A stretch of DNA of 64,000 nucleotides from CAYOHP01 sp964403795 [NCBI: uncultured bacterium]. GTDB lineage: Bacteria; Muiribacteriota; UBA6191; CAZXTJ01. Positions 9,513 to 17,933 of this stretch are shown one piece after another (position 1 is the first letter of the stretch; each line of letters begins with the position of its first letter). The stretch spans positions 1-64,000 of the forward strand of contig CAYOHP010000001.1 of assembly GCA_964403795.1 (NCBI GenBank), in the 5' to 3' direction. A program made the position numbers and the translations under genes. Under the pieces are notes generated by a model that was given only the letters and a program-made list of their open reading frames with translations, was not told the DNA's origin and did not search any database.

Positions 9513-10778
9513 GTGGCCCGCCTCGCCGTCCTGCTCCTGGTGACCCTGGTGGCCTGGTGGGCCCTCCCGGAGGTGCAGGACATCCTGCAGCAGCCGCTGA
9601 TGGCGAACCCGGTCGCACCCCAGCGGATCCGCATGGAGGACATCGTCATGACGAGCTACCGGCGGGACGGGGCGCCCGCCCAGCGACTCCATGGCAAGCG
9701 GGCCCGCATCGACCTCAAGTTCGAGAACGCCGAGGTCGACCTGCCGGTGCTCGAGATCCTCGAAGGCGGGTCCGTGGATGCCCGGATCACCGCCCGCGAG
9801 GGGAGGAAGACCCGCCTCGAGGGAGGCGCGACCCGCTACGAACTCGAGCACGAGGTGGAAGGCGAAACGGTCGACGGCAAGCGCCTCACGGGATCCCTGG
9901 TCCACTACCTGCTGAAGGAGGAGAAGATCGTCTGCCCCCGGCCCGCGACCCTGCGCACCACCGACACCGAGCTCTCGGCCCTGATCCTCGAGATGGAACC
10001 GGGGTTCGACCGGGGAACGGCCCTGGAGGACGTGCGGATCGTCCGTCGGGGAGAGCCAGAGACCCCGGGAGGTCCCCCGACCCGTCTGGAAGCCCAGTCC
10101 CAGGAGGCCCGCTTCGATTTCGGCCGACGAAGTCACCTCCTCCTGGGAGGTGCCCAGGCCCGGCAACAGAAGATGGAGCTGACGGCCCAGCAGATCCTCC
10201 TCGAGGAGGAGACCCAACGGGTGAAGGCGACCGGGGAGGCCATGGCCGTGGACGGCGACCTGGAGATCCGGGCCGAGATCCTGGCCTACGACGCCAAGGC
10301 CCGGGTGGCCGAGGCCAGCGGACCGCGACGCCCTTCGGCCGTGCAACGCCGCCCGGGGGCAGCCGACCAGACCATCACGGCCGCTCGGCTCAAGGGGATC
10401 CTGGGAGCCCAAGGCAACCGCCACGTGGTCGCCACCGGAGGGGTGGTCTTCGCCAGCGGGGACGGAACCACGATCCGGAGCCGGGAGGCCACCGCCTTCC
10501 ATTCCGACGGGCGGACCCACTTCCAGGGCGATGTGATGATCGAGTCGGCCAACGGCCGTGCCACCGGCGACCAGGCCGTGTACTACCGGGAAACCCGTCG
10601 CGCCTACCTCACCGGTCGGGCCGAGGCCTGGGAACCCGGACCCGGCAACACCAAGAAGCGCCACGTGACCGGGGAGCGGATCCAGTACCATGCCGAGACC
10701 GGATCGGCGGTGGTCCTGGGCGGGGTCCAGGGCACCCTCCGGGAGGATCGGCCCGCCACCTCCGGAGGAGGCCGATGA
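9513..10778 (+). CDS. lptC: LptC-like LPS export protein, enlarged with LptA/OstA-like repeats
   Basis: A 421-residue protein with a single N-terminal membrane segment (LAVLLLVTLVAWWALP), then a long beta-rich periplasmic region. Repeats of the form 'A-x-R/K-A-x-F-x-x-D-G-R-x-x-F-x-G-x-V' (for example GRTHFQGDVMIESANGRAT near residue 335) are the OstA/LptA beta-jellyroll signature. Classical LptC is about 190 residues, so this looks like an LptC anchor extended by extra LptA-type strands, possibly forming more of the periplasmic bridge. GTG 9513 lies six bases after the kdsD stop, and its own stop overlaps the next gene by four bases (ATGA). Name assigned by anchor, fold and order. Confidence 0.7.
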   Translation: MARLAVLLLVTLVAWWALPEVQDILQQPLMANPVAPQRIRMEDIVMTSYRRDGAPAQRLHGKRARIDLKFENAEVDLPVLEILEGGSVDARITAREGRKTRLEGGATRYELEHEVEGETVDGKRLTGSLVHYLLKEEKIVCPRPATLRTTDTELSALILEMEPGFDRGTALEDVRIVRRGEPETPGGPPTRLEAQSQEARFDFGRRSHLLLGGAQARQQKMELTAQQILLEEETQRVKATGEAMAVDGDLEIRAEILAYDAKARVAEASGPRRPSAVQRRPGAADQTITAARLKGILGAQGNRHVVATGGVVFASGDGTTIRSREATAFHSDGRTHFQGDVMIESANGRATGDQAVYYRETRRAYLTGRAEAWEPGPGNTKKRHVTGERIQYHAETGSAVVLGGVQGTLREDRPATSGGGR

Positions 10779-11638
10779 GATCGCCCATGCCCCCCGTGGC
10801 CAGGCCCTTCCGGCCGATGCGGCTCGGCCTCCTGGCCGGGAGTCTCCTGGCCGGGAGCCTCCTGGCCGCCCCCCCGGCAGCCACCCCGGCCCCCGAGGAG
10901 CCCCTCCGGATCCTGCACGCCGACCGCGCCCCGGTCGACCGGGGCCAGGAGGAACTCGTCCTGGAGGGTCATGTCCGGGTGGCCCGGGGCACCGCGACCC
11001 TGTCCGGGGAGCACCTCGTCTACCGCCGCAAGGCCCGCATCCTGGAGATGCGGGGCGAGGTGGCGATCCTCGACCGCGACTCCCGGCTCAGGGCCGACTA
11101 CCTGCTCTACGACCTCGGGGAGGACGCGGCCACCGCCTGGGGCTCGCCCCGCCTGGTCCAGGGCACGGGAGGCAGCGAGTCGGAGCAGGTCGCCTTGGAG
11201 GCGGTGCAACTGCGCCTGTTCCCCAAGGAAGGGCGGGTCGAGGCGATCGAGGACGTCCGGGTGGAGCAGTCCAGGGGGGAAGGCCTGGACCGCCGTCTCG
11301 AGATGCGGGTGAGGTGCCGGGTGGCCGAGATCCTGGCCCGGGGGAAACGCAATGTCTTCAAGGGGGACGTGCGGCTCGACACTCCCGAGGTGGGTGCGAC
11401 CTCGGGTCGGATGCTCTACGAACAGGAGTCGCGACGGGCATACCTGTTGGACGGAGCCCGTGTCTGGAACTATGATTCGCAAGGAGAGAGGCTCGACGAA
11501 CTCTCCGGAGACAAGATCATCCACTTCCTCGACGAGGGGCGGACCATCGCACTGGGTGGAGTGCGGGCCCAGGTGCATCCCGAGGCCAGCACGGGAACCC
11601 GGTTCCTAGGTACCCCAGGAGAGGCCGGCACCCGCTAA
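10775..11638 (+). CDS. lptA: LptA-like periplasmic LPS transport protein
   Basis: A 287-residue exported protein with OstA/LptA-type beta repeats (LVLEGHVRVARGTATLSGEHL, KRNVFKGDVRLDTPEVGATS). The family forms the periplasmic filament carrying LPS from LptC to LptD. ATG 10775 overlaps the lptC stop. The N-terminus is a signal sequence whose hydrophobic core is made by a short tandem DNA repeat (about 15-base unit, roughly 10829-10868, coding LLAGSLLAGSLLA), a possible slippage site. About 180 residues is normal for LptA, so this protein is also long. lptB follows after 79 bases. Confidence 0.75.
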   Translation: MRSPMPPVARPFRPMRLGLLAGSLLAGSLLAAPPAATPAPEEPLRILHADRAPVDRGQEELVLEGHVRVARGTATLSGEHLVYRRKARILEMRGEVAILDRDSRLRADYLLYDLGEDAATAWGSPRLVQGTGGSESEQVALEAVQLRLFPKEGRVEAIEDVRVEQSRGEGLDRRLEMRVRCRVAEILARGKRNVFKGDVRLDTPEVGATSGRMLYEQESRRAYLLDGARVWNYDSQGERLDELSGDKIIHFLDEGRTIALGGVRAQVHPEASTGTRFLGTPGEAGTR

Positions 11639-11717
11639 GGGGACGATCCGACTCGGCCGGGACACCCACCCGGGCACGGGGAACCTCCCGGGCCTCTCCC
11701 GAGCTCGGAGTCCGTAC

Positions 11718-12956
11718 GTGTCCGTCCTGGTGGCAGAGAACGTCCGCAAGGTCTACGCCGGTCGCGTGGTGGTCCACGGCGTGTCCGTCACCGTCCACCA
11801 GGGGAGGGTGACCGGCCTGCTCGGTCCCAACGGTGCGGGCAAGACCACCACCTTCTACATGGTGGTCGGAGCGGTACGCCCCGACGCCGGCTCCATCCTC
11901 CTCGACGGCGAGGACATCACCCGCTCCCCGATGCATGTGAGGGCCCGACGCGGGATCGGCTACCTGGCCCAGGAGGCCTCGATCTTCCGCGACCTGACGG
12001 TCTGGGACAACGTCATGGCGATCCTCGAGTTCCTCCCGCTGCGCCGGGGCGAACGCCATGCCCGGTGCCAGGAGCTGCTCGAGGAGCTCTCGCTGATGCA
12101 CGTGAAGGACTCCCTGGGCCGGGCGCTCTCCGGCGGGGAGCGGCGACGGGCCGAGATCGCCCGCACCCTGGCGGCCTCGCCTTCCTTCATCCTCCTCGAC
12201 GAACCTTTCGCCGGTGTCGACCCGATCGCGGTCGGCGAGATCCAGAAGATCGTGGCCTATCTCCGGGAGAAGGGTCTCGGTATCCTGATCACGGACCACA
12301 ACGTGCGGGAGACGCTCTCGATCTGCGACCACACCTACGTGATGAATGCGGGCCGCATCCTGGTCGAGGGCGGGGCCCACGAGATCATCTCGAATCCCGA
12401 GGCCCGCAAGATCTACCTGGGCGAGAACTTCGACATGGGCGGGCTCTCCACCCGGACCGCCTCGCACGGTGACGATCGGACCGGGATCCCAACCCCGACC
12501 CCGTCCCCGGCGCAGACCGCGCCGGCGACCACGGTTGCGGTCCCGGTTCCGACCCATCCCGTCGAGGCCGACCCCGGAGAGGCCGCGGCCAAGGCGTCGC
12601 CCACCCTCCGGATCCCGGCCGCGGCCGTCTCCCCGGCCCCCGCCTGGCCCACCGCTCCCGTTCCTCCCTCTCCCTCGTCGACACCCGTTCCGGATCTCCC
12701 GGAGGCAGCTCCCGTCGCTGCCCCGATCCCCTCGAACGGCTCCGAGCCGCCCTCGGTTCCGGCCTGGCCTCCCCAGCCCGGTCGCCCCTTGCTGTCGGAA
12801 CCCGATCCCGACGAGGCACTCGACGAGCTCGCCGGCGGAGCCCGCATCTTCGACCCGCCCAGGACCAAGGGCGGCCGGACCGCCTCGGCCGGGCGGGGGA
12901 CTCCTACCGCCCCCCTGGCCTGGCCCCCGACGCCCGGTCGGAACGGGGGCCGGTGA
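11718..12956 (+). CDS. lptB: LPS export ABC ATPase LptB with C-terminal proline-rich extension
   Basis: A 412-residue protein. Residues 1 to about 240 are a complete LptB: Walker A GPNGAGKTT, signature LSGGERRRAEIAR, Walker B FILLDEP, switch histidine in ITDHNVRETL, and the family C-terminus YLGENF. It powers extraction of LPS from the inner membrane with LptFG. The remaining 165 or so residues are low-complexity Pro/Ala/Ser with a few Trp, with no counterpart in normal LptB (about 240). The extension stays in frame to a TGA that overlaps the next gene, so it appears genuine. GTG 11718 is the chosen start; the 79-base gap upstream has no other gene. Confidence 0.93.
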   Translation: MSVLVAENVRKVYAGRVVVHGVSVTVHQGRVTGLLGPNGAGKTTTFYMVVGAVRPDAGSILLDGEDITRSPMHVRARRGIGYLAQEASIFRDLTVWDNVMAILEFLPLRRGERHARCQELLEELSLMHVKDSLGRALSGGERRRAEIARTLAASPSFILLDEPFAGVDPIAVGEIQKIVAYLREKGLGILITDHNVRETLSICDHTYVMNAGRILVEGGAHEIISNPEARKIYLGENFDMGGLSTRTASHGDDRTGIPTPTPSPAQTAPATTVAVPVPTHPVEADPGEAAAKASPTLRIPAAAVSPAPAWPTAPVPPSPSSTPVPDLPEAAPVAAPIPSNGSEPPSVPAWPPQPGRPLLSEPDPDEALDELAGGARIFDPPRTKGGRTASAGRGTPTAPLAWPPTPGRNGGR

Positions 12957-14596
12957 TGAGCGCTCCCGCCTCGCCCGGCCCCGAGGTCCGGCCCGGGCCC
13001 CCGCCCGAGCCGCGCAACCGGTCGCCGTTCCGGAACTACCTGCTGCTCCTGATCACCGGGATCGCCCTGATCCACCTCGGGGACGAGTCGGGCTTCCTGC
13101 TCTTCCTCATGTTGATGGGCGCGGCGCTGAGCTACCTCGGCGACCAGCTCGGGACCTATTGCGGCAAGAACAAGCTCTCGATCCTGGGCCTCCGTCCCAA
13201 GCACACCGCCAACCTCGTGAACCTCGCGACCGGCCTCTTGATCACCGCCATGACCCTGTTCGGCGCCGGCACCATGAGCGAGAACGTCCGGATCGCCCTC
13301 TTCCGGGTGCGGGAGATCCGCAGCCAGGCCGTGTCGCTCGAGGCCGAGCGCAATCGGCTGCTCGGGGACATCGAGAAGGTCCGGACCGACCTGGGGGCGA
13401 CCCAGGATGCCAATGCCACCCTGGCACGGGCCAAGAAGGGCCTGGAGGAGGAGCGGCAGGCGCTGGAGACCACCAATGAGGCCCTGGCGGCCCGGTACGC
13501 AGAACTCGATCGCGCCAGCCAGACCCTGGAGGATCAGAACCAGGGACTCGAGACCAGCCTCGCCGAGCTGCGGCAACGACGAGAAGCCCTGGACCAGAGC
13601 ATCCGGGAGAAGCTCGCCGAGATCGAGCGCCTGAACCTGGCACTGGAGAAGAAGGAGACCGCGCCCGTGGTCATCTCCCGGGGCCAGATCCTGCTCGACG
13701 AGACCCTGGCGGTCCCCATGGAGGCGACCACTGCGGCGCTCCAGCCGCGCCTCGCCGACCTGGCCCGCCGGATCCGCTCCACGGTGGAGCTCCTGGACGT
13801 GCGGGTCGACGATCCGGGAGAGAAGCACCTGGCGGAGCGGGGCGTGGAGCTCGTGATGAAGCGCCTCCAGGAGATCCGTCGCGCCTACCAGGCGAGCCTC
13901 GACACCGGCAAGATCTCCCCCGAAGCCATTCCCAGGGAGTGCCATGTCTTCCCGGTGTCGACCCGCAATGTCTCGGTGGGTGAGGCTCTGAACCGCATCG
14001 CCTTCGAGGTGCGGCCCAACGAGATCGTCTTCCCGCTGGGAGCCGAGGTGGCCCGTACGGTGGTGGACGCCGAGGTCCCCCCGGACAAGCTCCTCGACCA
14101 GCTGCTCTTCTTCGATCGCCAGGTGCAATCGGCGCTGCGGGACCGGGGCGTCTCGATCAGCGTGCTCCGCCGGGGCTCGGTGGCCGCGGACTCGGATCGT
14201 CTGCTCGAGCTGGTCCACCTGGCCGACCGGATCCACGGAGCCGGGACCTCCCGGACGGTGCGATGCCTGGCACGCAGCGACCTCTACGCCTTCGGGGAGC
14301 CGGTCCTCGGATTCGAGGCCGAGCCCATCCCCTCACCCGCGCCCGGCGAGGACCCGGAGGCCGGGAGCACGACCTCCACCGGGCCCGGCCCGGAGGCCCA
14401 TGCTCCCGAGGGCTCGAGCGACGAGGACCTGGCACTGGCCCTCCCGGAGCCGACCCTGGTTCCCTCGCGGCTCACGGGAGGCATGGAGCGCCCCGGCCCA
14501 CCGGGCCGTCCGCTCGAGGAGATCCGCCTCTCGATCCAGGGCGGCACGCCCGGATCGCCGGACAGGGGAATCCCCGAGCGGAAGGGAAGCGACTGA
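12956..14596 (+). CDS. DUF3084 membrane protein with coiled coil
   Basis: About 546 residues. Two or three N-terminal membrane segments flank the conserved block GLRPKHTANLVNLATGLL and SENVRIALF, which identify DUF3084. A long alpha-helical coiled coil follows (about residues 115-230), then a globular domain and a polar C-terminus. DUF3084 proteins occur in Cyanobacteria, Deinococcota and other lineages; the function is unknown. Start codons GTG 12953 and ATG 12956 both touch the lptB stop (GTGATGA). Placement between LPS export genes and a YqgF-like gene suggests, without proof, an envelope role. Confidence 0.8.
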   Translation: MSAPASPGPEVRPGPPPEPRNRSPFRNYLLLLITGIALIHLGDESGFLLFLMLMGAALSYLGDQLGTYCGKNKLSILGLRPKHTANLVNLATGLLITAMTLFGAGTMSENVRIALFRVREIRSQAVSLEAERNRLLGDIEKVRTDLGATQDANATLARAKKGLEEERQALETTNEALAARYAELDRASQTLEDQNQGLETSLAELRQRREALDQSIREKLAEIERLNLALEKKETAPVVISRGQILLDETLAVPMEATTAALQPRLADLARRIRSTVELLDVRVDDPGEKHLAERGVELVMKRLQEIRRAYQASLDTGKISPEAIPRECHVFPVSTRNVSVGEALNRIAFEVRPNEIVFPLGAEVARTVVDAEVPPDKLLDQLLFFDRQVQSALRDRGVSISVLRRGSVAADSDRLLELVHLADRIHGAGTSRTVRCLARSDLYAFGEPVLGFEAEPIPSPAPGEDPEAGSTTSTGPGPEAHAPEGSSDEDLALALPEPTLVPSRLTGGMERPGPPGRPLEEIRLSIQGGTPGSPDRGIPERKGSD

Positions 14597-14598
14597 TC

Positions 14599-15051
14599 AT
14601 GGGCAGCCTGCTGCTCGCGGTGGATCCCGGTCGCCACAAGATCGGTCTCGCCATCCTTTCCGCCACCGGGGAACTCCTCCGGCGCAGCGTGGTCTCTCCC
14701 CTCTCCCTCACCCAGGATCTCCAGAGCTTCCTGGGGGCGGAACGGAGCCAGCTCGCCACCGTCGTGATCGGGGACGGCACCGGGGCGGAGCGGGTGGCTG
14801 CACGGGTGAGGGAGTTGATCGGACAGGGTCCCCGGTTCGAGACGGTGGACGAGTCCGACAGCACCACCGAGGCCAAGCAGCTCTTCTACCGGGAGTTCCC
14901 GCCCCAGGGCCTGCTCCGGTTCCTGCCGAGGGGCCTGTGGCCCGATCCCGACATGCCGCTCGACGGGTTCGCAGCCGAGGTCCTGGGAAGACGCTGGCTG
15001 TCCCGCAGCCGGTCGACCGAGGCCGGCCTCAATCGCGGGAGCGCTCCCTGA
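14599..15051 (+). CDS. YqgF/RuvX-like RNase H-fold protein
   Basis: A 150-residue protein opening with LLAVDPGRHKIGLAIL, the first beta strand and catalytic aspartate of the RNase H-like YqgF/RuvX fold, and with a later DGFAAEVLGRRWL segment close to the family C-terminus. YqgF proteins process the 5' end of 16S rRNA or act as resolvase-like nucleases. The central DESDSTTEAKQLFY segment corresponds to the second acidic motif. ATG 14599 begins two bases after the DUF3084 stop. As I recall, DUF3084 plus YqgF is a conserved pair in Deinococcus and Cyanobacteria. The last 23 bases overlap the convergent TPR gene. Confidence 0.75.
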   Translation: MGSLLLAVDPGRHKIGLAILSATGELLRRSVVSPLSLTQDLQSFLGAERSQLATVVIGDGTGAERVAARVRELIGQGPRFETVDESDSTTEAKQLFYREFPPQGLLRFLPRGLWPDPDMPLDGFAAEVLGRRWLSRSRSTEAGLNRGSAP

Positions 15052-15442
15052 GAACCTGAGGCGCCTTGAGCTTGGGGGCCCGGCCGGCGAGCAGGGCCTT
15101 CTTCACCTTGCGGGCATTGTGGAAGGTCCCCCGGCGGGACAGCAGGTCGTCGATGGGGACGATGGCTTCCCTCTCCATCAGGATCCGATCGGGATCGAGC
15201 GCCAGGGCCGCGGCATAGCAGGCGTTCGCCCCGGCCGGATCGCCGGCTTCCAGCCGGGCGAGTCCAAGCCGATAGGCCAGATCGGCCCGACCGGGGGCCT
15301 CGGCGAAGGCCGCTTCCAGGACCTGGCGGCTCTGGACCGTCCGCCCCAGCGCCCGGAGCCGCAGGGCTTCCGCCTTCCGGGCATCGGGATCGGCACCAGC
15401 ACCGGCCTCCCCCCCCGGAGTCCCCGACGACCCGTCGTTCAT
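15029..15442 (-). CDS. Small TPR-repeat protein
   Basis: A 137-residue soluble protein. Residues about 37-83 form a tetratricopeptide-like pair (AYRLGLARLEAGDPAGANACYAAALALDP), and the C-terminus is very basic (ARKVKKALLAGRAPKLKAP), which may suit nucleic-acid or ribosome binding. The start ATG 15442 overlaps the stop of the upstream MerR-like gene by four bases, so the two are co-transcribed and probably functionally linked. Its 3' end overlaps the convergent yqgF-like gene by 23 bases. No specific function is recognised. Confidence 0.65.
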   Translation of the reverse strand: MNDGSSGTPGGEAGAGADPDARKAEALRLRALGRTVQSRQVLEAAFAEAPGRADLAYRLGLARLEAGDPAGANACYAAALALDPDRILMEREAIVPIDDLLSRRGTFHNARKVKKALLAGRAPKLKAPQVLRERSRD

Positions 15443-16182
15443 CCGGTCACGGGAGTTCGAGGTCCCCTGGGTCTCCGCTCGAACCGATGTTCCAGGGATC
15501 GCGACCGGGGGACGGTCCGGGCCGCGAACAAGGTGGAATACACCGCGGTCATCATCGCCCTGGCCCCGTCCTTCAACCGGAGCACGAACCAGGGAACCGG
15601 CAGGCGCAGCGATCCGGAGCGCGCCGGACGGGTCCGGGGCGGAGCCGGGAGCATCGGCCGCTCCTGCTCCCGGCGGAGTTCCAACCGGACCTCCAGGACC
15701 TCGACCCGCTCCCGGAGCTTGCGGTTCTCGGCCACCAGCTCCTCGAGCAGCCGATTCTGGAGTTCCAGACAGCTCTGCACCCCGGAGAGGTCGACGATCG
15801 CGTGGGGCGCGACCGTCGTCGCCACCGCGCCTCCTCCGGCCGCTACCGACGGCACCGCCACGGCCGACGACCCCAAGACCGTCTCCCCGCCCGCTCCCGA
15901 GGCGTCCCCGTTCTCGCCCTGCCGCCGGATCACGATCCCGACCTCCGGCTGGTCGCCCGCAAGGAGGTCCTGGATCTCCGCCCGATCGCGCCCTTCCCGG
16001 AGGTAGGTCCGGATCCGGACGAAGGCCTCGAGATCCTCCTCCCCGAAGAGGAGCGAGTTGCAGGCTCCGCGCTCGGGGTTCAAGTGGTCCTCGTAGAGGC
16101 GCAGGTAGTTGCGCAGGGAGCGGACCGTGATGCCGGTCAGTCGCGCCACGTCCTGGATGGTGTACTGGCCCATGGCGCCCAT
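15439..16182 (-). CDS. MerR-family regulator with coiled coil and hydrophobic C-terminal segment
   Basis: About 247 residues. The N-terminus is a MerR helix-turn-helix (YTIQDVARLTGITVRSLRNYL) followed by the wing and a second helical unit (EDLEAFVRIRTYLREG). A coiled coil lies near residues 140-180 (LEEL..ENRKLRERVEVLEVRLELRR), and the C-terminal region contains a moderately hydrophobic helix (PWFVLRL..MMTAVYSTLFAA). The effector-binding cysteines of metal MerR proteins are absent. ATG 16182 or ATG 16173 can be the start; the TATAAT immediately upstream favours 16173. It is divergent from the small SLH gene and may regulate it (inference). Confidence 0.75.
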   Translation of the reverse strand: MGAMGQYTIQDVARLTGITVRSLRNYLRLYEDHLNPERGACNSLLFGEEDLEAFVRIRTYLREGRDRAEIQDLLAGDQPEVGIVIRRQGENGDASGAGGETVLGSSAVAVPSVAAGGGAVATTVAPHAIVDLSGVQSCLELQNRLLEELVAENRKLRERVEVLEVRLELRREQERPMLPAPPRTRPARSGSLRLPVPWFVLRLKDGARAMMTAVYSTLFAARTVPRSRSLEHRFERRPRGPRTPVTG

Positions 16183-16186
16183 TATA
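16181..16186 (-). promoter_or_regulatory. Consensus -10 (TATAAT) for the MerR-TPR operon, leaderless arrangement
   Basis: A perfect TATAAT on the minus strand at 16186-16181 ends seven bases before ATG 16173. The predicted transcript start coincides with that ATG. No clear -35 is seen 17-18 bases upstream. The distal ATG 16182 lies within the -10 itself, which favours 16173 as the start used. Confidence 0.5.
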
Positions 16187-16363
16187 CGCCCGGATCGACC
16201 GGATTTCGTCGTCTTCCGGCCTTCCCCGCTCCCGGCCTCCCGGCTCCGACGGGATCGCCCCGCGGGGGTTCGGAACCCTCCGCCCCCCGCCGATACCAGG
16301 AGGGACGGATCGAGTATCGCCAAGGACGCGCCCTCGGTCCCCGCTCGAAAGGAACGGATCGCC

Positions 16364-16777
16364 TTGATCGGCAAGCGCATCGCCGGATTGGTCGGACTCC
16401 TGGCCTTGGCGTCCCTGGTGCCGCTGGGGCGGTCGATCCAGGCCCAGACCTTCTCGGACGTCCCACGGGGCCATTGGGCCTTCGACGCGGTCGAGAAGTC
16501 GGCCCGTCTCGGCCTGGTGGTCGGCCATGGGGACGGGAAGTACGAAGGCGAGAAGCCCCCCAGTCGCTACGAGCTCGCCATGGGCATGGCCAAGGTGCTC
16601 GCCGAGGTCGAGAACCGCATCAGCGTGCGGGGAGTTCCCGACAGCCTGATCCGGAACCTCGAGCGCCTGAACCTCCACTTCGCCAAGCAGATCGATGATC
16701 TGAAGCGGGAGCAGGAGGTCCAGCGCAACGCGGTCCGGGAGCTGTACCGCCGGCAGAACCTGACCCCGCCTTTCTAG
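16364..16777 (+). CDS. Small exported SLH-domain protein
   Basis: A 137-residue protein starting at TTG 16364, chosen because an AAGGAA ribosome site lies about ten bases upstream and a signal peptide (1-28, ending SIQAQ) begins there; the open frame upstream is an antisense shadow. Residues 30-80 are a single S-layer homology domain (FSDVPRGHWAFDAVEKSARLG, ending SRYELAMGMAKVLA). The rest (95-130) is a short coiled coil (LERLNLHFAKQIDDLKREQE). SLH domains bind peptidoglycan-linked polymers, so this could be a periplasmic tether or spacer. The next SLH protein lies 1.2 kb downstream. Confidence 0.7.
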   Translation: MIGKRIAGLVGLLALASLVPLGRSIQAQTFSDVPRGHWAFDAVEKSARLGLVVGHGDGKYEGEKPPSRYELAMGMAKVLAEVENRISVRGVPDSLIRNLERLNLHFAKQIDDLKREQEVQRNAVRELYRRQNLTPPF

Positions 16778-16852
16778 CGGCGGAAGGCCCCTCCCGCGCT
16801 CCCGGTCCGACCGGGACGACCGGGACCGTCGAGACGCCCTGGAAGCCCGGCT

Positions 16853-17773
16853 CTAGCAGCCGGGCTTCCTCGCGACCACCAGCATGGTCTCGTAGGCCAG
16901 CACCCCGGCCAGCCGGTGGAAGAGCTGGAAGGGGGCGAGCATCATCCGGTAGGCGATCCGCCGCCAGCCCGCAGCCGGCCGATAGGGATCGATCCCGAGC
17001 GAGAGCACCTCCCAGCCCCGGGACTCGAGCGCGGGGCAGAGCACCTCGGGCGAGAAGTGGTGCAGGTGGACCTCGGTCTCGGTCGGGCTCCCGGCCAGGT
17101 CGATCCCGGGCATCGGGGGCATCCCGGCCAGGTCCAGCCCCCGGAAGAATCGTCCCCCCCGCGCCATCGCTGCCAGGGTGCGTGCGCCTCCCCGGGTGGC
17201 CTTGTACCAGCCCGGGGCACCCTCGTTGGGCACCGCCACCACCAGCAGCCCGCCCGGAGCCAACAGGTCCCGGCACCGCTCCAGGGTGGCCGACGGCGAG
17301 GTGACGTGCTCGAGGACGTGGAACAGCGTCACCACGTCGAAGCCTGGTCCCTCGAACCCCACTTCCTCCAGCGCCCCATGGCGAAGTTCGAGTCCGAAGC
17401 GTTCCCGGGCTTCCCGCACCGCCTCCGAGGAGACCTCGGTGCCCTCCACCTGGAACCAGGTCCGGGCCTCGGCCAGGAACTCCCCGATCCCGGCCCCCAC
17501 GTCGAGCAGTCGGCCACCCGACCGGAGGCCCCGCACGATCGCCGTCCGGTGTCTCCAGAGACCCCTGCGGGCTTCCTCCTGGCGGACCCAGGAGTCGTAC
17601 TTGCCGGCCTTGGAGTAGAAGGCCCGGATGGCCGCCTGGGTGGGGCGGGGGGAATCGAAGACATGGCCGCAGCCGGAGCAGCGGACGATCCGCGATCGGG
17701 GGAAGAGGGGGTCGATCCGCTCGCCGCCGCAGAGATCGCAGCGGGTGACGCTCTCGAGCTCGGGATCGCCCAT
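16853..17773 (-). CDS. SAM-dependent methyltransferase with N-terminal zinc ribbon
   Basis: A 306-residue protein. The N-terminus has two CxxC pairs (Cys12/15 and Cys32/35) forming a small zinc ribbon. It is followed by a class I methyltransferase domain with the SAM-binding glycine motif LLDVGAGIGEFLAEA, an acidic motif I post region and FHVLEHV, typical of Methyltransf_11/23 proteins. Zinc-ribbon methyltransferases of this type are often found in sugar or polysaccharide clusters, but here the neighbours are SLH proteins, so the substrate is unknown. It is divergent from the SLH porin; a 12-base palindrome lies between them. Confidence 0.8.
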   Translation of the reverse strand: MGDPELESVTRCDLCGGERIDPLFPRSRIVRCSGCGHVFDSPRPTQAAIRAFYSKAGKYDSWVRQEEARRGLWRHRTAIVRGLRSGGRLLDVGAGIGEFLAEARTWFQVEGTEVSSEAVREARERFGLELRHGALEEVGFEGPGFDVVTLFHVLEHVTSPSATLERCRDLLAPGGLLVVAVPNEGAPGWYKATRGGARTLAAMARGGRFFRGLDLAGMPPMPGIDLAGSPTETEVHLHHFSPEVLCPALESRGWEVLSLGIDPYRPAAGWRRIAYRMMLAPFQLFHRLAGVLAYETMLVVARKPGC

Positions 17774-17867
17774 CCGGGCCGACCGTAGCCCGGTTTCGCG
17801 GAGGTGGTCAAACCCGGCCGCAGCCCCCCGGGCACGGCTCGCCCCGCCCGGATCGCGACGAGGTCCC

Positions 17868-17879
17868 GGCCAATTGGCC
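17868..17879. promoter_or_regulatory. 12-base perfect palindrome GGCCAATTGGCC
   Basis: Perfect inverted repeat in the 160-base divergent gap between the methyltransferase and the SLH porin, 55 bases before the porin ATG, with TAATCC starting next to it. It could be an operator or promoter element. Only one copy was noticed. Confidence 0.3.
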
Positions 17880-17933
17880 TAATCCCGCCGGCGACTCTGG
17901 ACGATGGAATCCGTGGAACGGAGGAAGTCCGCG

